Part shown: positions 9,663 through 18,280 of the stretch, piece by piece
How positions within the stretch are numbered: position 1 is the stretch's first letter
How the letters are laid out: every line of letters begins with the position of its first letter
NCBI GenBank assembly: GCA_016179685.1
Contig: JACPCR010000110.1
Span: 1 to 64,000, forward strand
Length of the DNA stretch: 64,000 nucleotides
From: Planctomycetota bacterium
GTDB taxonomy: Bacteria; Planctomycetota; PUPC01; JACPCR01
Direction: 5' to 3'
Translations under genes and position numbers: made by a program
Notes under the pieces: generated by a model
Told to the model about the DNA's origin: nothing
The model's database searches: none
What the model saw: only the letters and a program-made list of their open reading frames with translations

Positions 9663-10097
9663 TCAAATCCTCAAGCAAGAGTTGAGGATGAAAAACGGAG
9701 TGTGAGGGACCCGCGTATTGGGAGGCTGGAGGGTAGGTCGGGAAGCCTCCGGAAATGCAAAGTCTACAGCGACGGCGAACTGGCCTGCTGCAATGTCTGC
9801 ATGCAACGGGGTGAGAGGGTCATCCACGAACGCGCTCGGCGTCCGGCACAGGCCAGGGATGAGGGTTTCGTCGCCGCCGCAGCAACAGGGGGATGTGGCA
9901 GGAGCTTGGGAAGCCATGGCCTCTCGGTCGCTCGGAGGCCGGCCCTGGTGGCAGCATCCATGGGCAGCCGATTCCGAGGTGTTCTTGGCCGCCACGGCAT
10001 GCGGAGCAAACCCATCCAGTTGGCATGGACAGACCTGCCCCATGGCGAGCAGGAAGACCAGAGAAACTGCCTCGATATTCCGGGTTAACGTCCGCAT
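9663..10097 (-). CDS. Small exported Cys/His-rich protein heading the first efflux operon
   Basis: No named family recognised. The 144-residue product starts with a hydrophobic leader (IEAVSLVFLLAMG) followed at once by CPC, then HGCCHQG and a CCCGG cluster: many soft-metal ligands in a short exported protein. It is the first gene of the Cu/Ag-type operon, so a metal-sensing, buffering or chaperone role in the periplasm is inferred. The ATG at 10097 is chosen because an upstream in-frame TTG lies inside the -35 box of the promoter. The second efflux operon also starts with a small His/Cys-rich exported protein with the same promoter spacing. Confidence 0.65.
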   Translation of the reverse strand: MRTLTRNIEAVSLVFLLAMGQVCPCQLDGFAPHAVAAKNTSESAAHGCCHQGRPPSDREAMASQAPATSPCCCGGDETLIPGLCRTPSAFVDDPLTPLHADIAAGQFAVAVDFAFPEASRPTLQPPNTRVPHTPFFILNSCLRI

Positions 10098-10133
10098 GGC
10101 AGTTACGATAACAGAGGAGTGGTTTGGTTTCAA
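10098..10133 (-). promoter_or_regulatory. Sigma-70-like promoter giving a probable leaderless transcript
   Basis: Read on the minus strand: TTGAAA (10128-10133), 17 bases, TATCGT (10105-10110), then seven bases and the ATG at 10097. Transcription should start at or next to the start codon. No ribosome site lies before the ATG. Confidence 0.6.
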
Positions 10134-10159
10134 ACTGGAATAATCATTCGTACCAGTTT
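10132..10159. promoter_or_regulatory. Candidate operator: inverted repeat next to the -35 box
   Basis: AAACTGG (10132-10138) and CCAGTTT (10153-10159) form a perfect 7-bp inverted repeat with centres 21 bp, two helical turns, apart. It touches the -35 box of the first efflux operon, a position suited to a metal-responsive regulator. No regulator gene is seen nearby. Confidence 0.45.
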
Positions 10160-10610
10160 AGCGCATTCGGGCCATAGATTCGTTTTCAACTGACCATGAA
10201 TCATCGGTCGTTTTGGGCAATCGGCCGTTCAATATCTCGGTAAACCATGACAAAATAAAGCTTTACAACTAGACGCAGGTAATTTTTCGACCAAGATTAA
10301 CAAAGTTCCCATGCCCTATGCCAGAGAAAACCAAAAATCCAGCCTGTTGACTGCGTTCCCCAGTTGCGGAGAACCTCGTTTTCTCGTCGATCAGACAAAC
10401 GATGTTCGTTCTGGCAGTGAGAAATGGCTTGTGGGGTCCCGGAAAGTGTGCGGTGGCAGTCGACGAGGTCCCTTCCTTCGTCCGTCAGGCGGGATGACGC
10501 GGCGCGAGGGGCTCGCTCGTCCCGAGGCGAGCAAATCATGGGGAACGATTGGAAGAAAACGCCATGTGGATACGAGGCAGCAGTGGAGAGCGAAGCGCCT
10601 CTTTGCCACT
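10160..10610. other. Intergenic, no gene supported
   Basis: Short ORFs here have no coding look in either direction. The part from 10160 to 10300 is AT-richer than its surroundings; the rest may be the decayed remainder of the insertion sequence whose transposase relic lies next to it. Confidence 0.5.
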
Positions 10611-10850
10611 TCACACTTCAATGAAGTCAACACCGTGGCGTCGCAGGGCCTGGATGATGGATGTCACGACGCAATAGGCGAAAGCTCCCAAGGGGCTTCG
10701 GTTGTTGCCCGCGGAGAGCTTGCGAGCCCCGATGGCGAAGCGAAGCTGCTGCTAGCAAAGATTCTTGGTCGCTTGGACGCGCTCGTGATAGAAAAGGCAA
10801 AAAGATGAGGCCGGTGCTTTTTCAATCGGTTCGCCAACTTCCGGTTTCCC
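10611..10850 (-). pseudogene. Relic of an IS66-like transposase C-terminus
   Basis: Reading two frames on the minus strand gives GNRKLANRLKKHRPHLFAF, then YHERVQATKNL, a stop codon, and QQLRFAIGARKLSAGNN, ending HGVDFIEV. This follows the conserved C-terminal order of IS66-family transposases (RLAKRL.KHR..LFTFL, then P..TNN.AE..LR, then ARKLSAGNRS). One frameshift near 10795 and one in-frame stop make it non-functional. It begins exactly where the small exported protein gene ends, so the old insertion may have replaced that gene's original 3' end. Confidence 0.55.
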
Positions 10851-11208
10851 TCAGAGGTGTGAATTGAGAAACGTTTTATCCGACCGCCTGCGGTGAGTGA
10901 TTTGTCTGCCCGCGTGCTCGGCGACCGCGCCCTTTGCCGAGGCATGTCCGGCTCCCAGCAGAAGGTACACCTTGCCGTCTGCCAGAAGACCAGCCGGCAT
11001 ACCCTTGTTAATGCAGCTTTTTGCGCAGTTGGCATGGTCGGGACCCTTCCCATCCATAGTCAGGTAACAATGCAGGTCAAGGATTTCTCCCTTTAAGGTG
11101 ACTTTCTCCCCTTTGGCTTCTTCTGCCGTAACTGTGGAATAAAACCCAAAAAAGCGTTCCTAAAGCGAACACCAAACCCAGGCGACTAGGCATTCGGCTT
11201 CCTACCAT
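10851..11208 (-). pseudogene. Small exported protein of the second efflux operon, frameshifted
   Basis: ATG at 11208 with a GGAGG ribosome site seven bases upstream starts a signal peptide (RLGLVFALGTLF), but the frame then runs into a stop. In the next frame the sequence continues sensibly: ILDLHCYLTMDGKGPDHANC, AKSCINKGMPAGLLADGK, VYLLLGAGHA. Dropping one base from the A6 run at 11149-11154 restores a single frame of about 118 codons. The CYL...H..C..SC pattern suggests a metal-ligand protein; similar small exported proteins accompany metal efflux clusters, but I cannot name the family. The C-terminus (RRRSDKTFLNSHL) may be foreign, because a transposase relic follows. The frameshift may be real, slippage-based, or a sequencing error. 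Confidence 0.6.
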
Positions 11209-11345
11209 GGCAAACCTCCGTAAAAAGAAAAGGGTCAGAAAAGAACCTGTGAGGTCGAACCTTCACAGACAAAGCGTGCTTGCCGACGGGGACTCAGCGG
11301 AGTCCAAGACCAATATGGGATTCCCAGTTCACTGATGCAAACTAC

Positions 11346-14300
11346 CTATCTCTTGTTTTCCATCAGTTGCGGACGGAAAACGGCTTCGGGTTCTTCTTCA
11401 ATCTTCTCCAGCTTTTCTTCCTCCTCGCCGCTGAAGATTTTCTCGGCCACCGGACGGCCGAATCTGAAGAAGACCGTGGGAGTGACAAACATGTCCAGCA
11501 GCGTGGAACTGACCAAACCACCGAAGATCACGAAGGCGACTGGGTAGAGGATTTCCTTCCCTGGCTGGCCGGCGGAGAGCATCAGGGGAATCAGGCCGAG
11601 GGCCGCGGTGGACGCGGTCATGAGGACCGGTACGAGACGCTCCAGGGAGCCGCGAATCACCATCTCCTCAGTGAACCCTTCCCCTTCGTGCTTCATGAGG
11701 TGAATGTAGTGGGAGAGCATCATGATACCATTGCGGCTGGCGATGCCACAAAGAGTGATGAATCCGATGAGCGTGGCGACGGACAAGACCCCTCCGGTCA
11801 AGTAAACGGCCAACACGCTGCCGATGAGAGCGAAAGGAATGTTCAGCATGATTTGAAGGACGAGGCGTACGGATCGGAAGTGGGCGTAGAGCACCAGGAA
11901 CATTCCAGCGATAGAGAAGATACTCAGGAAGGCGAGCAAGCGGCTGGCGGCCTGTTCGCTCTGGAACTGCCCGCCGTATGTGATGAAGTAGCCTTCGGGT
12001 AACTTGACTTCCGCAGCGATGCGCTGCTGCATATCGTGGATGATGCTGTTAAGGTCGCGGCCAGTGGTGTTGCACTGAATGACGATGCGGCGCTGGGCGT
12101 TCTCGTGGTAGATGGCATTGGGACCGGAGTCTTCGATCACTTCGGCCACTTCACTGACGGGGACTTTCACGCCCAGGGGGGTGTCGATAAGCGCCGAACG
12201 GAGGGACTCGACATCATTACGGGCTTCCTCCTTGAAGCGGACGACCAAGTCGAACGTGCGCTGGCCGTCGAGAATCTGGGAGACGATTTCACCGTTGAAG
12301 GCGGTTTCGAGAAGCTCGGTCAAGTCACCGGCGCGGATGCCGTACTTGAGCGCTTCATCCCGCTTTGGCCGGATACGAACTTGAGGGATAAGGACCTGCT
12401 TTTCGACCTGAAGGTCCACCACACCTGCGATGGAATCCATCACCTGCCGGATTTCTTCGGCCTTGGCACGGAGGACATCCAGATCGGTACCGAACAATTT
12501 CACGGCAACCTGTGCCTGGATGCCTGAAAGCAGGTGGTCGATGCGATGAGAGATGGGCTGGCCGACGTTGAAAACCACGCCGGGAATCAGGCCCAATTGA
12601 TTCCGAACGTCGTTCAGAATGATCTCGCGGGGGCGTTCGGATTCCTTCAGTTCCACCTCGATTTCCGTGGAGTGGACTCCCTCGGCATGGTCATCCTGTT
12701 CCGCGCGGCCGGTGCGCCGACCGGTCGAGCTGACTTCCGGGACTTTCAGGATGAGCTTTTCGGCCAGGGCGCCCAATCGGTTGGATTCCTCGAGTGAAGT
12801 GCCTGGCGCGGCCAGAATGTTGATCGTCACGCTGCCTTCGTTGAAGGGCGGGAGAAACTCGCGACCCATCAGCGGAATGACGCTGATGGCGGCAATGACC
12901 AGGCCAATGGTAAACATCATGACCAGGTTGGGATGGCGCAGGGTTCGTTGGAGCTGCCAGCGGTCCAGGCGTTTAAGAAAACGCACGAGAAAACCGTCTT
13001 CTTCACGCTCCAGGAGCTTTGCCTTTCCCAGGAGGAAATAGCAGAGCGCCGGGGTGAGGGTGAGACTGACCAGCAGCGAGGCGCTGATAGAGACGATGTA
13101 GGCGATGCCGAGGGGACGGAAGATGCGGCCTTCAATGCCGCTCAGGGCAAAGAGAGGGACGAAAACGAGGACGACGATGATGGTCGCGAAGACAATGGAA
13201 TTTCGGACTTCGCTGGATGCGTGAAAGATGACGCTGACGACCGGGCGGGGGTTGGGGCTGTGCCGATTCTCTCGTAGCCGGCGGAAGACGTTCTCAACGT
13301 CGACGATAGCATCGTCCACCAGTTCGCCAATCGCCACGGCCAGGCCGCCGAGCGTCATGGTGTTAATGGAGAGACCGAACAGCTTGAACACCAGCGCGGT
13401 AATGATGATGGACAGGGGAATGGCCGTGATGGTGATGAAGCTGGTGCGGAAATTGAGAAGGAACAAGAACAGTACGATGAGGACGAGAATAAAGCCGTCC
13501 CGGAGCGCTTCTTCGACGTTGTGGATGGCGGCCTCGATGAAGTTGGACTGCCGGAAAAGGTGGCGGTGAATCCGGATGCCTTCCGGCAGGGACTTCTCCA
13601 GGCTGTCGAGAGCCTCGTCAATCTTTACCGTCAGGGCGAGCGTGTCCGCACCGGGCTGCTTCTGGATGCTGAGCATGACCGCGGGCTTGGCGTTGACGGA
13701 GCCGTCGCCGCGCTTGAAGGGAATCCCGCCCAGTTTCACATCCGCAACGTGCTTCACCAGGATGGGCACGCCGTCGCTCAGGGCGACGACTGTATTGGCA
13801 ATGTCGTCAACGGAAACCGTTCGACCCGTGTTGCGAATCAGCGCTTCCTGGCTGGACTTGATAAGGAAACCGCCGCTGGAATTGCGGTTCGTTCCTTTTA
13901 CGGCTTCTTCAACATCGTCCAGTGTGAGGTCGTAGGTCTTGAGACGCGCGGGGTCTACCATGACCTGGTACTGCTTCACCTCGCCGCCCATGATGGTGGC
14001 CTGGGCAATGCCGGGGATGGTGAGGAGCTGCCGCCGAATAACCCAATCCGAGAGGGTGCGCACCTCCATCGGGTCATGCTTCTCACTGCTGACACCGATG
14101 AGGAAGATGTTGCCCATAATGGAGCTGATGGGACCCATGACGGGCGTGACCCCTTCGGGTAACGTGACTTGCTGGAGTCGTTCGGCGATGAGCTGCCGGT
14201 CAATGTAAATATTCGTGTCCCACCCGAACTCGATGAAGACCAGGCCGAGCCCGATGCCCGCCACGGAACGGACGCGTTCGACGCCTGGCGCGCCGTTCAT

Positions 14301-14516
14301 CTGGCTCTCGATGGGCAGCGTCACGAGGGCTTCCACTTCCTCCGGGGCAAGCCCTTCGGCCTCAATGAAGACGGTGACGGTCGGCCGGTTGAGATCGGGG
14401 AAGACGTCCACAGGCAGATCGAGGATGACGAGCGCGCCATAAATGCACAGGATGGCCGCAACGCTGACAACCAGCAGCCGGTTTCGAAGTGAGAAGGCAA
14501 TGATGGCGTTGAACAT
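11346..14516 (-). CDS. Heavy-metal RND efflux permease, CzcA/CusA type
   Basis: Inner-membrane pump of 1056 residues, normal length for the subfamily. N-terminus FNAIIAFSLRNRLLVV; first porter segment PEEVEALVTLPIE; TM4 motif VDDAIVDVENVFRRL carrying the proton-relay Asp; C-terminal TM block ending in a charged tail. At the position of the CusA Met relay it has GRAEQDDHAEGVH, without the Met, so a divalent metal is more likely than Cu(I), though this is inference. The ATG at 14516 lies two bases after the adaptor stop. It is the penultimate gene of the second operon; a small exported protein gene follows. Confidence 0.93.
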   Translation of the reverse strand: MFNAIIAFSLRNRLLVVSVAAILCIYGALVILDLPVDVFPDLNRPTVTVFIEAEGLAPEEVEALVTLPIESQMNGAPGVERVRSVAGIGLGLVFIEFGWDTNIYIDRQLIAERLQQVTLPEGVTPVMGPISSIMGNIFLIGVSSEKHDPMEVRTLSDWVIRRQLLTIPGIAQATIMGGEVKQYQVMVDPARLKTYDLTLDDVEEAVKGTNRNSSGGFLIKSSQEALIRNTGRTVSVDDIANTVVALSDGVPILVKHVADVKLGGIPFKRGDGSVNAKPAVMLSIQKQPGADTLALTVKIDEALDSLEKSLPEGIRIHRHLFRQSNFIEAAIHNVEEALRDGFILVLIVLFLFLLNFRTSFITITAIPLSIIITALVFKLFGLSINTMTLGGLAVAIGELVDDAIVDVENVFRRLRENRHSPNPRPVVSVIFHASSEVRNSIVFATIIVVLVFVPLFALSGIEGRIFRPLGIAYIVSISASLLVSLTLTPALCYFLLGKAKLLEREEDGFLVRFLKRLDRWQLQRTLRHPNLVMMFTIGLVIAAISVIPLMGREFLPPFNEGSVTINILAAPGTSLEESNRLGALAEKLILKVPEVSSTGRRTGRAEQDDHAEGVHSTEIEVELKESERPREIILNDVRNQLGLIPGVVFNVGQPISHRIDHLLSGIQAQVAVKLFGTDLDVLRAKAEEIRQVMDSIAGVVDLQVEKQVLIPQVRIRPKRDEALKYGIRAGDLTELLETAFNGEIVSQILDGQRTFDLVVRFKEEARNDVESLRSALIDTPLGVKVPVSEVAEVIEDSGPNAIYHENAQRRIVIQCNTTGRDLNSIIHDMQQRIAAEVKLPEGYFITYGGQFQSEQAASRLLAFLSIFSIAGMFLVLYAHFRSVRLVLQIMLNIPFALIGSVLAVYLTGGVLSVATLIGFITLCGIASRNGIMMLSHYIHLMKHEGEGFTEEMVIRGSLERLVPVLMTASTAALGLIPLMLSAGQPGKEILYPVAFVIFGGLVSSTLLDMFVTPTVFFRFGRPVAEKIFSGEEEEKLEKIEEEPEAVFRPQLMENKR

Positions 14517-14518
14517 TG

Positions 14519-15547
14519 CTACTTCCCCGTGAGTCCTTTGGACCACAATACGTACGAGCCAACGACCACGACGCGGTCCTGGTCACGGATTCCGCTTTTC
14601 ACCTCGACTAAACCCTTGTGAGCGATGCCCAGGACGACATCACGGGCCAGGAAGTGCTCCGGGTTTGTCTTGACGTAAACGATTTTCCGACCCTGAACTT
14701 CAAGCAACGCTGCCTTGGGGATCGTGACCACTTCCTCGGTCGTGCCGATGTCAATGGCGATTTCCGCGAACATGTTGGCGCGCAACTTCCACTCCGGGTT
14801 GTCCACCTCGAACAGCGCCTTGATGGTGCGGGTTTTCTCATCCACCTCCTGGCCGAGCGAAGCCAACTTTCCTTCAAACATCAGGTCAGGATACGCCAGG
14901 CTCTTTACGAAAGCGCGTTTCGCTTTCTCGACGGTCGCCAGGTCAGACTCGTAAACCTGGCCCTCAATCCACACGCGGGAAAGGTCCATGATCTCGAAGA
15001 GCGTGAGGTCCTTTTCGATATGCTCGCCGACGTGGAAGTGTATTGCGGTGATGAGACCTGAAATGGGAGCCAAAAGCGGGAATCGCCGGGCGCTATCGGT
15101 CACGACCCCGTGGCTGCCGTCCAATTCGGTCCCCTCGATGAACCCGAGCACCTGTCCGGCGCTCACACGGCTTCCCAAGTTCGCTGCCTGAGCACTGCCG
15201 GCGAGGACCAACCGGCCCTCGATGGGCGCCATGACCTCGGCGTGCGACTGGGTCCGTGGACGGACCTTGCCAAGGACGTTGAGGGTCTTCGGCAGGCGGT
15301 GTTTCTCAGCAACTCGGGTCTCGATGCCCAGCAGGAACTGCGACTCCTTGTCCATTTGGACCAGGGCCAAGGCTCCACCGGAGCTGAAGGCGTCACCGCC
15401 ATGAGATTCGCCCGCGTGAGGGAAGGCACGTGGCGCGGTAAACACGGCGACGAGTCCGACACAGAGCAATAGACGAGGAACTGGCCATTTGGAATTGGGA
15501 ACCCCGAATGGGGAGCTTGTGTTGGGAAGCGCTGATTGGGACTTCAT
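14519..15547 (-). CDS. RND periplasmic adaptor (HlyD/CzcB-like)
   Basis: Membrane-fusion subunit of 342 residues. Leader with PRLLLCVGLVAVFTAP, then a His-containing stretch HAGESHGG, barrel-sandwich segment VMAPIEGRLV and LLAPISGLITAIHFHVGEHI, beta-barrel LAYPDLMFEGKLASL, and VDNPEWKLRANMFAEI near the end. The usual alpha-helical hairpin is very short, so contact with TolC may be made by the other adaptor of this operon (inference). The start overlaps the upstream gene as ATGA and the stop is two bases before the pump, indicating tight coupling. Confidence 0.88.
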   Translation of the reverse strand: MKSQSALPNTSSPFGVPNSKWPVPRLLLCVGLVAVFTAPRAFPHAGESHGGDAFSSGGALALVQMDKESQFLLGIETRVAEKHRLPKTLNVLGKVRPRTQSHAEVMAPIEGRLVLAGSAQAANLGSRVSAGQVLGFIEGTELDGSHGVVTDSARRFPLLAPISGLITAIHFHVGEHIEKDLTLFEIMDLSRVWIEGQVYESDLATVEKAKRAFVKSLAYPDLMFEGKLASLGQEVDEKTRTIKALFEVDNPEWKLRANMFAEIAIDIGTTEEVVTIPKAALLEVQGRKIVYVKTNPEHFLARDVVLGIAHKGLVEVKSGIRDQDRVVVVGSYVLWSKGLTGK

Positions 15548-16266
15548 GATTTCGTCTCCTGCGTTTGCGGTTTGCGCGCCGTTTCCTCCTCCCCGTCCTT
15601 GGGTTTTTCTGATGGAGAAGGCGACGCCGGTTCCCCTACGGCGGCCGGATTCGGGATTTCATGTGGCGGGGGCGAACCTCGCCTGGAACTCACGAGAAAC
15701 ATCGCTATGAGCGTGCTGATGATGAGACCAGCCGCGAGACCGAGACCGAATATGGGAATGGCTTTCTTCCAATCCTCCCGTTCGGCTACGGAGACGTTAC
15801 GGGCCGCGTCTTCCTCTGGAGCCACCGGGATGTTCTCGACTTCCACCAGGTCCGACTCCTCGCCCTTCCTCAGGATGAAGAACACGTTGAACTTTTCGGC
15901 CTTGGGGATATTGAACCGAGCTTCGTAAACTCCTGGCTGCGTCATCTTCCAGTCGGTGACCTTGATATCCGCATTAACCACTTCGGCCTCAATCTGGACG
16001 TCAGCCGCGGGCAGGTTGGTGGCATAATCGGCCAAGGTGAGGCGGAAATCAGCGGGCTGGCCCGGACTCGGGTTCAGGCACCTGAGCACGAGGTCAAACA
16101 GTTGACCTTCGGCCATGCGCGTGACCGGCCCCGCAGCCCTCGTGGCTGGCTTGTCTCCGCTGCCGTCTTGTTGCCCGCCTTGGGCGTAGACGGACGGGGT
16201 GGAGGCTATCCAAACGGCCAACAGCGAAAACAACATTCGGGATAGCAGCCTCAAATGGAATTTCAT
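15544..16266 (-). CDS. Exported FixH/YtkA-like single-domain protein with C-terminal anchor
   Basis: The 240-residue product has a signal peptide (LLSRMLFSLLAVWIAS...VYA), a beta-sandwich of the FixH/YtkA kind (DFRLTLADYATNLPAADVQ, then PGVYEARFNIPKAEKFNVF), one C-terminal membrane segment (IFGLGLAAGLIISTLIAMF) and a Pro/Glu-rich tail. Such domains occur beside metal transport genes and probably bind or present metal in the periplasm; exact function unknown. The ATG at 16266 with AGGAAG upstream is preferred over a longer reading that lacks a leader. It overlaps the downstream adaptor by four bases. Confidence 0.72.
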   Translation of the reverse strand: MKFHLRLLSRMLFSLLAVWIASTPSVYAQGGQQDGSGDKPATRAAGPVTRMAEGQLFDLVLRCLNPSPGQPADFRLTLADYATNLPAADVQIEAEVVNADIKVTDWKMTQPGVYEARFNIPKAEKFNVFFILRKGEESDLVEVENIPVAPEEDAARNVSVAEREDWKKAIPIFGLGLAAGLIISTLIAMFLVSSRRGSPPPHEIPNPAAVGEPASPSPSEKPKDGEEETARKPQTQETKS

Positions 16267-16455
16267 GGTGGGACTTCCTCGATGACTTTGTGGAGACCTT
16301 CTTCCCTGAACGGCCAGACTCATGAGATTGTTCGGTTCGTTAACGTCATGCGGCGACCGCTCCTGGAACGTGGACGTATTCACCGCGGCATGAATATCCA
16401 CGCCCTCAAACAGGTCCAACGTTCCAAGGAGCGGTCCCGTCCAGACATCGTGCGT

Positions 16456-16959
16456 CTAATCTTTGTGATGTTCCTCCATCTTATGACCGGTCCCTTCCTT
16501 GGCGTGCTTCTGCAGGGTGGCGAACAACTCGTTCATCTGCGCGTGCACTTTCTTGGTTTCCTCCATCTTCCCGGCATCTGCGACTTCATCGATTTTCGAG
16601 AAGGTGTCGGCGAGGGCCTTTGCCGCTTTGGTGATTTCCGGCAAAGCCTTTTGGGCCACTCCGGAGTCCTTTTTCGCCGCAAGCCCCGGAAGCGCCTTGG
16701 CCGTATCCCGGACTACTGCCGCTTCGCGGTGCACGTCCGCGAGCTTGTTGCCTTCAATGAGCTCGGCAATCTCGTGCAAGTGGTGGTCGATGCGCTTGAC
16801 CCCTTCTGCATACGATGCCGGTGGCTTGGCTGCCTTCTCGCCTTCGCCGTGTTCCCCATGCTCCTCATGTTCCTCCGCCCGAACGGGTGAGGCCAAACAC
16901 AGACCAAGCGCGGCTGTCATTCCCACCAGCAGAAACGAATCATGACGAAACGTGAACAT
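16456..16959 (-). CDS. Small His-rich helical periplasmic protein
   Basis: No named family recognised. The 167-residue product has a signal peptide (LLVGMTAALGLCLASPVRA) followed by HEEHGEHGEGEK and, at the end, HKMEEHHKD. Between them is a mostly helical segment with regularly spaced hydrophobic residues (RIDHHLHEIAELIEG, LADTFSKIDEVADAGKM), suggesting a four-helix bundle. It lies between the two adaptors of the operon. The AAGGAG ribosome site decides the ATG at 16959. A periplasmic metal-buffering or sensing role is inferred from the His clusters and context. Confidence 0.7.
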   Translation of the reverse strand: MFTFRHDSFLLVGMTAALGLCLASPVRAEEHEEHGEHGEGEKAAKPPASYAEGVKRIDHHLHEIAELIEGNKLADVHREAAVVRDTAKALPGLAAKKDSGVAQKALPEITKAAKALADTFSKIDEVADAGKMEETKKVHAQMNELFATLQKHAKEGTGHKMEEHHKD

Positions 16960-17100
16960 AGACTTCTCCTTCCGGGATATGCCCGGAGCAGCCACTGTCC
17001 AGGAATCAACAGGTTGCATAGCGTGGCAATTCATACAACCTGGCGCGGTCGGGACACCCGACCACGGCGCAAGAAAATCCAAAATCTCGAGTCCCCAGTC

Positions 17101-18276
17101 CTAATCCCCTGTTTCCAGCTCCACGGTGACAAACAGACCGGGCCGAAGTGCACCTTCAGGATTGGGCACGGAAATGAGAACCCGTGCGGTTCGTTGGGCC
17201 GGGTCCACGAGCCTATCAACGTAAGTGACTTTCCCTTCAAAAGAAGGGTTGGGCAGTCCCTCCCAGGAAATCTTTGCGGTTTGTCCTTCCTTGACCCTCG
17301 GGAGGTCGCGGTCAAAGAGAGTCGCGCTGGCCCATAAAACGGAATGATCCAGGAGGGTGAAGAGTTTCCGGCCCGCCTCGGTGAATTCTCCTACGACCAG
17401 ATTGCGCTCAACGATAACGCCGTTGATGGGGGCGCGGACCATCAGAAAAGCGGACTTGGCCATTTCGGGGGTCAGGGCGGCGGTCTCAGCGCCGGAAAAG
17501 CCCAGAAGCGAGAGCCGCCGCTCCGCGGCCGCCAGTTCCGCAGCGGCCTCGGCAGAATCTTTCTCGGTTTCCAGAACTTCTTTCTGAACTTCGAGAAAGT
17601 TCATCTGCCGCTCAAGCAACTCAGTCTCCGACTCCAGCTCAAGTTGCTGAAGAAGCGACGCATAAGATGCCTGAACGGTCTCCAATCGGGCCTTTGCTTC
17701 CAGGAAGTTCTTCTGCGTGCCCACTTGCTCCTTCAAGAGGTCTTCTTCTCTCTTGAACGTCGATTGGGAGAGCTCAACGTCCGCCAGGGCATTGAGGATT
17801 TCGGATTTGACCTTGCCAAGTTGAAGTCCCGCGGACTGTTTCCTAGCTTCGGATGCGGAAGGATTGGCCTTCAGGAGGGCCAGGAACTCTTGGGCATTCT
17901 TAAAGAGCCGTTCCTGCCGCTCCACGAGTTTTTGCATGGCGCCCGACGTGGCCAGTTGCTGCTCGTGGCGGCGTTGAGCGACCGGGTAACTGGCGCGCGC
18001 AATGAGGTATTCGTTGATGGCCTGCCCCATCTCGATGCTCTCAATCTCAGCCAAAACCTCGCCCTTCTTCACGACGTTACCCAAGGATTTAGACACTCGG
18101 GCCACCACTCCGCCGACCTGGGTGGTCCCGTGTGCAAGACGATCCTGGTCGGCGACCATGGAGGCCGGGAGACGCAGTTTCTCGGACCTGACATCGGTCA
18201 AGGGCGTGTCTTCAGCCTGGAGAAACGTGGACGGAGCTAAGAAGATTAGGTTCACAAGCGATGGAAAAATTCTCAT
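17101..18276 (-). CDS. RND periplasmic adaptor with long coiled-coil hairpin (CzcB-like)
   Basis: Membrane-fusion protein of 391 residues. A signal peptide (NLIFLAPSTFLQA) is followed by the lipoyl half-motif GGVVARVSKSLGNVVKKGEVLAEI, then about 170 residues of helical hairpin rich in Glu, Gln and Leu (LQQLELESETELLERQ). The second lipoyl half is VRAPINGVIVERNLVVGEF, and the beta-barrel is WASATLFDRDLPRVKEG. The long hairpin is the TolC-contact element. It starts four bases after the half-size TolC gene. With the short-hairpin adaptor further down, the operon encodes two different adaptors for one pump. Confidence 0.88.
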   Translation of the reverse strand: MRIFPSLVNLIFLAPSTFLQAEDTPLTDVRSEKLRLPASMVADQDRLAHGTTQVGGVVARVSKSLGNVVKKGEVLAEIESIEMGQAINEYLIARASYPVAQRRHEQQLATSGAMQKLVERQERLFKNAQEFLALLKANPSASEARKQSAGLQLGKVKSEILNALADVELSQSTFKREEDLLKEQVGTQKNFLEAKARLETVQASYASLLQQLELESETELLERQMNFLEVQKEVLETEKDSAEAAAELAAAERRLSLLGFSGAETAALTPEMAKSAFLMVRAPINGVIVERNLVVGEFTEAGRKLFTLLDHSVLWASATLFDRDLPRVKEGQTAKISWEGLPNPSFEGKVTYVDRLVDPAQRTARVLISVPNPEGALRPGLFVTVELETGD

Positions 18277-18280
18277 GAGT

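Noticed and set aside
10311..10808. 165-codon plus-strand open frame in the gap after the first efflux operon
   Set aside because: Low-complexity content; the opposite strand carries a transposase relic over part of it.
11290..11305. Hairpin GGACTC-AGCG-GAGTCC after the second pump gene as terminator
   Set aside because: Only 6 bp, no U-run, and another gene of the same operon follows.
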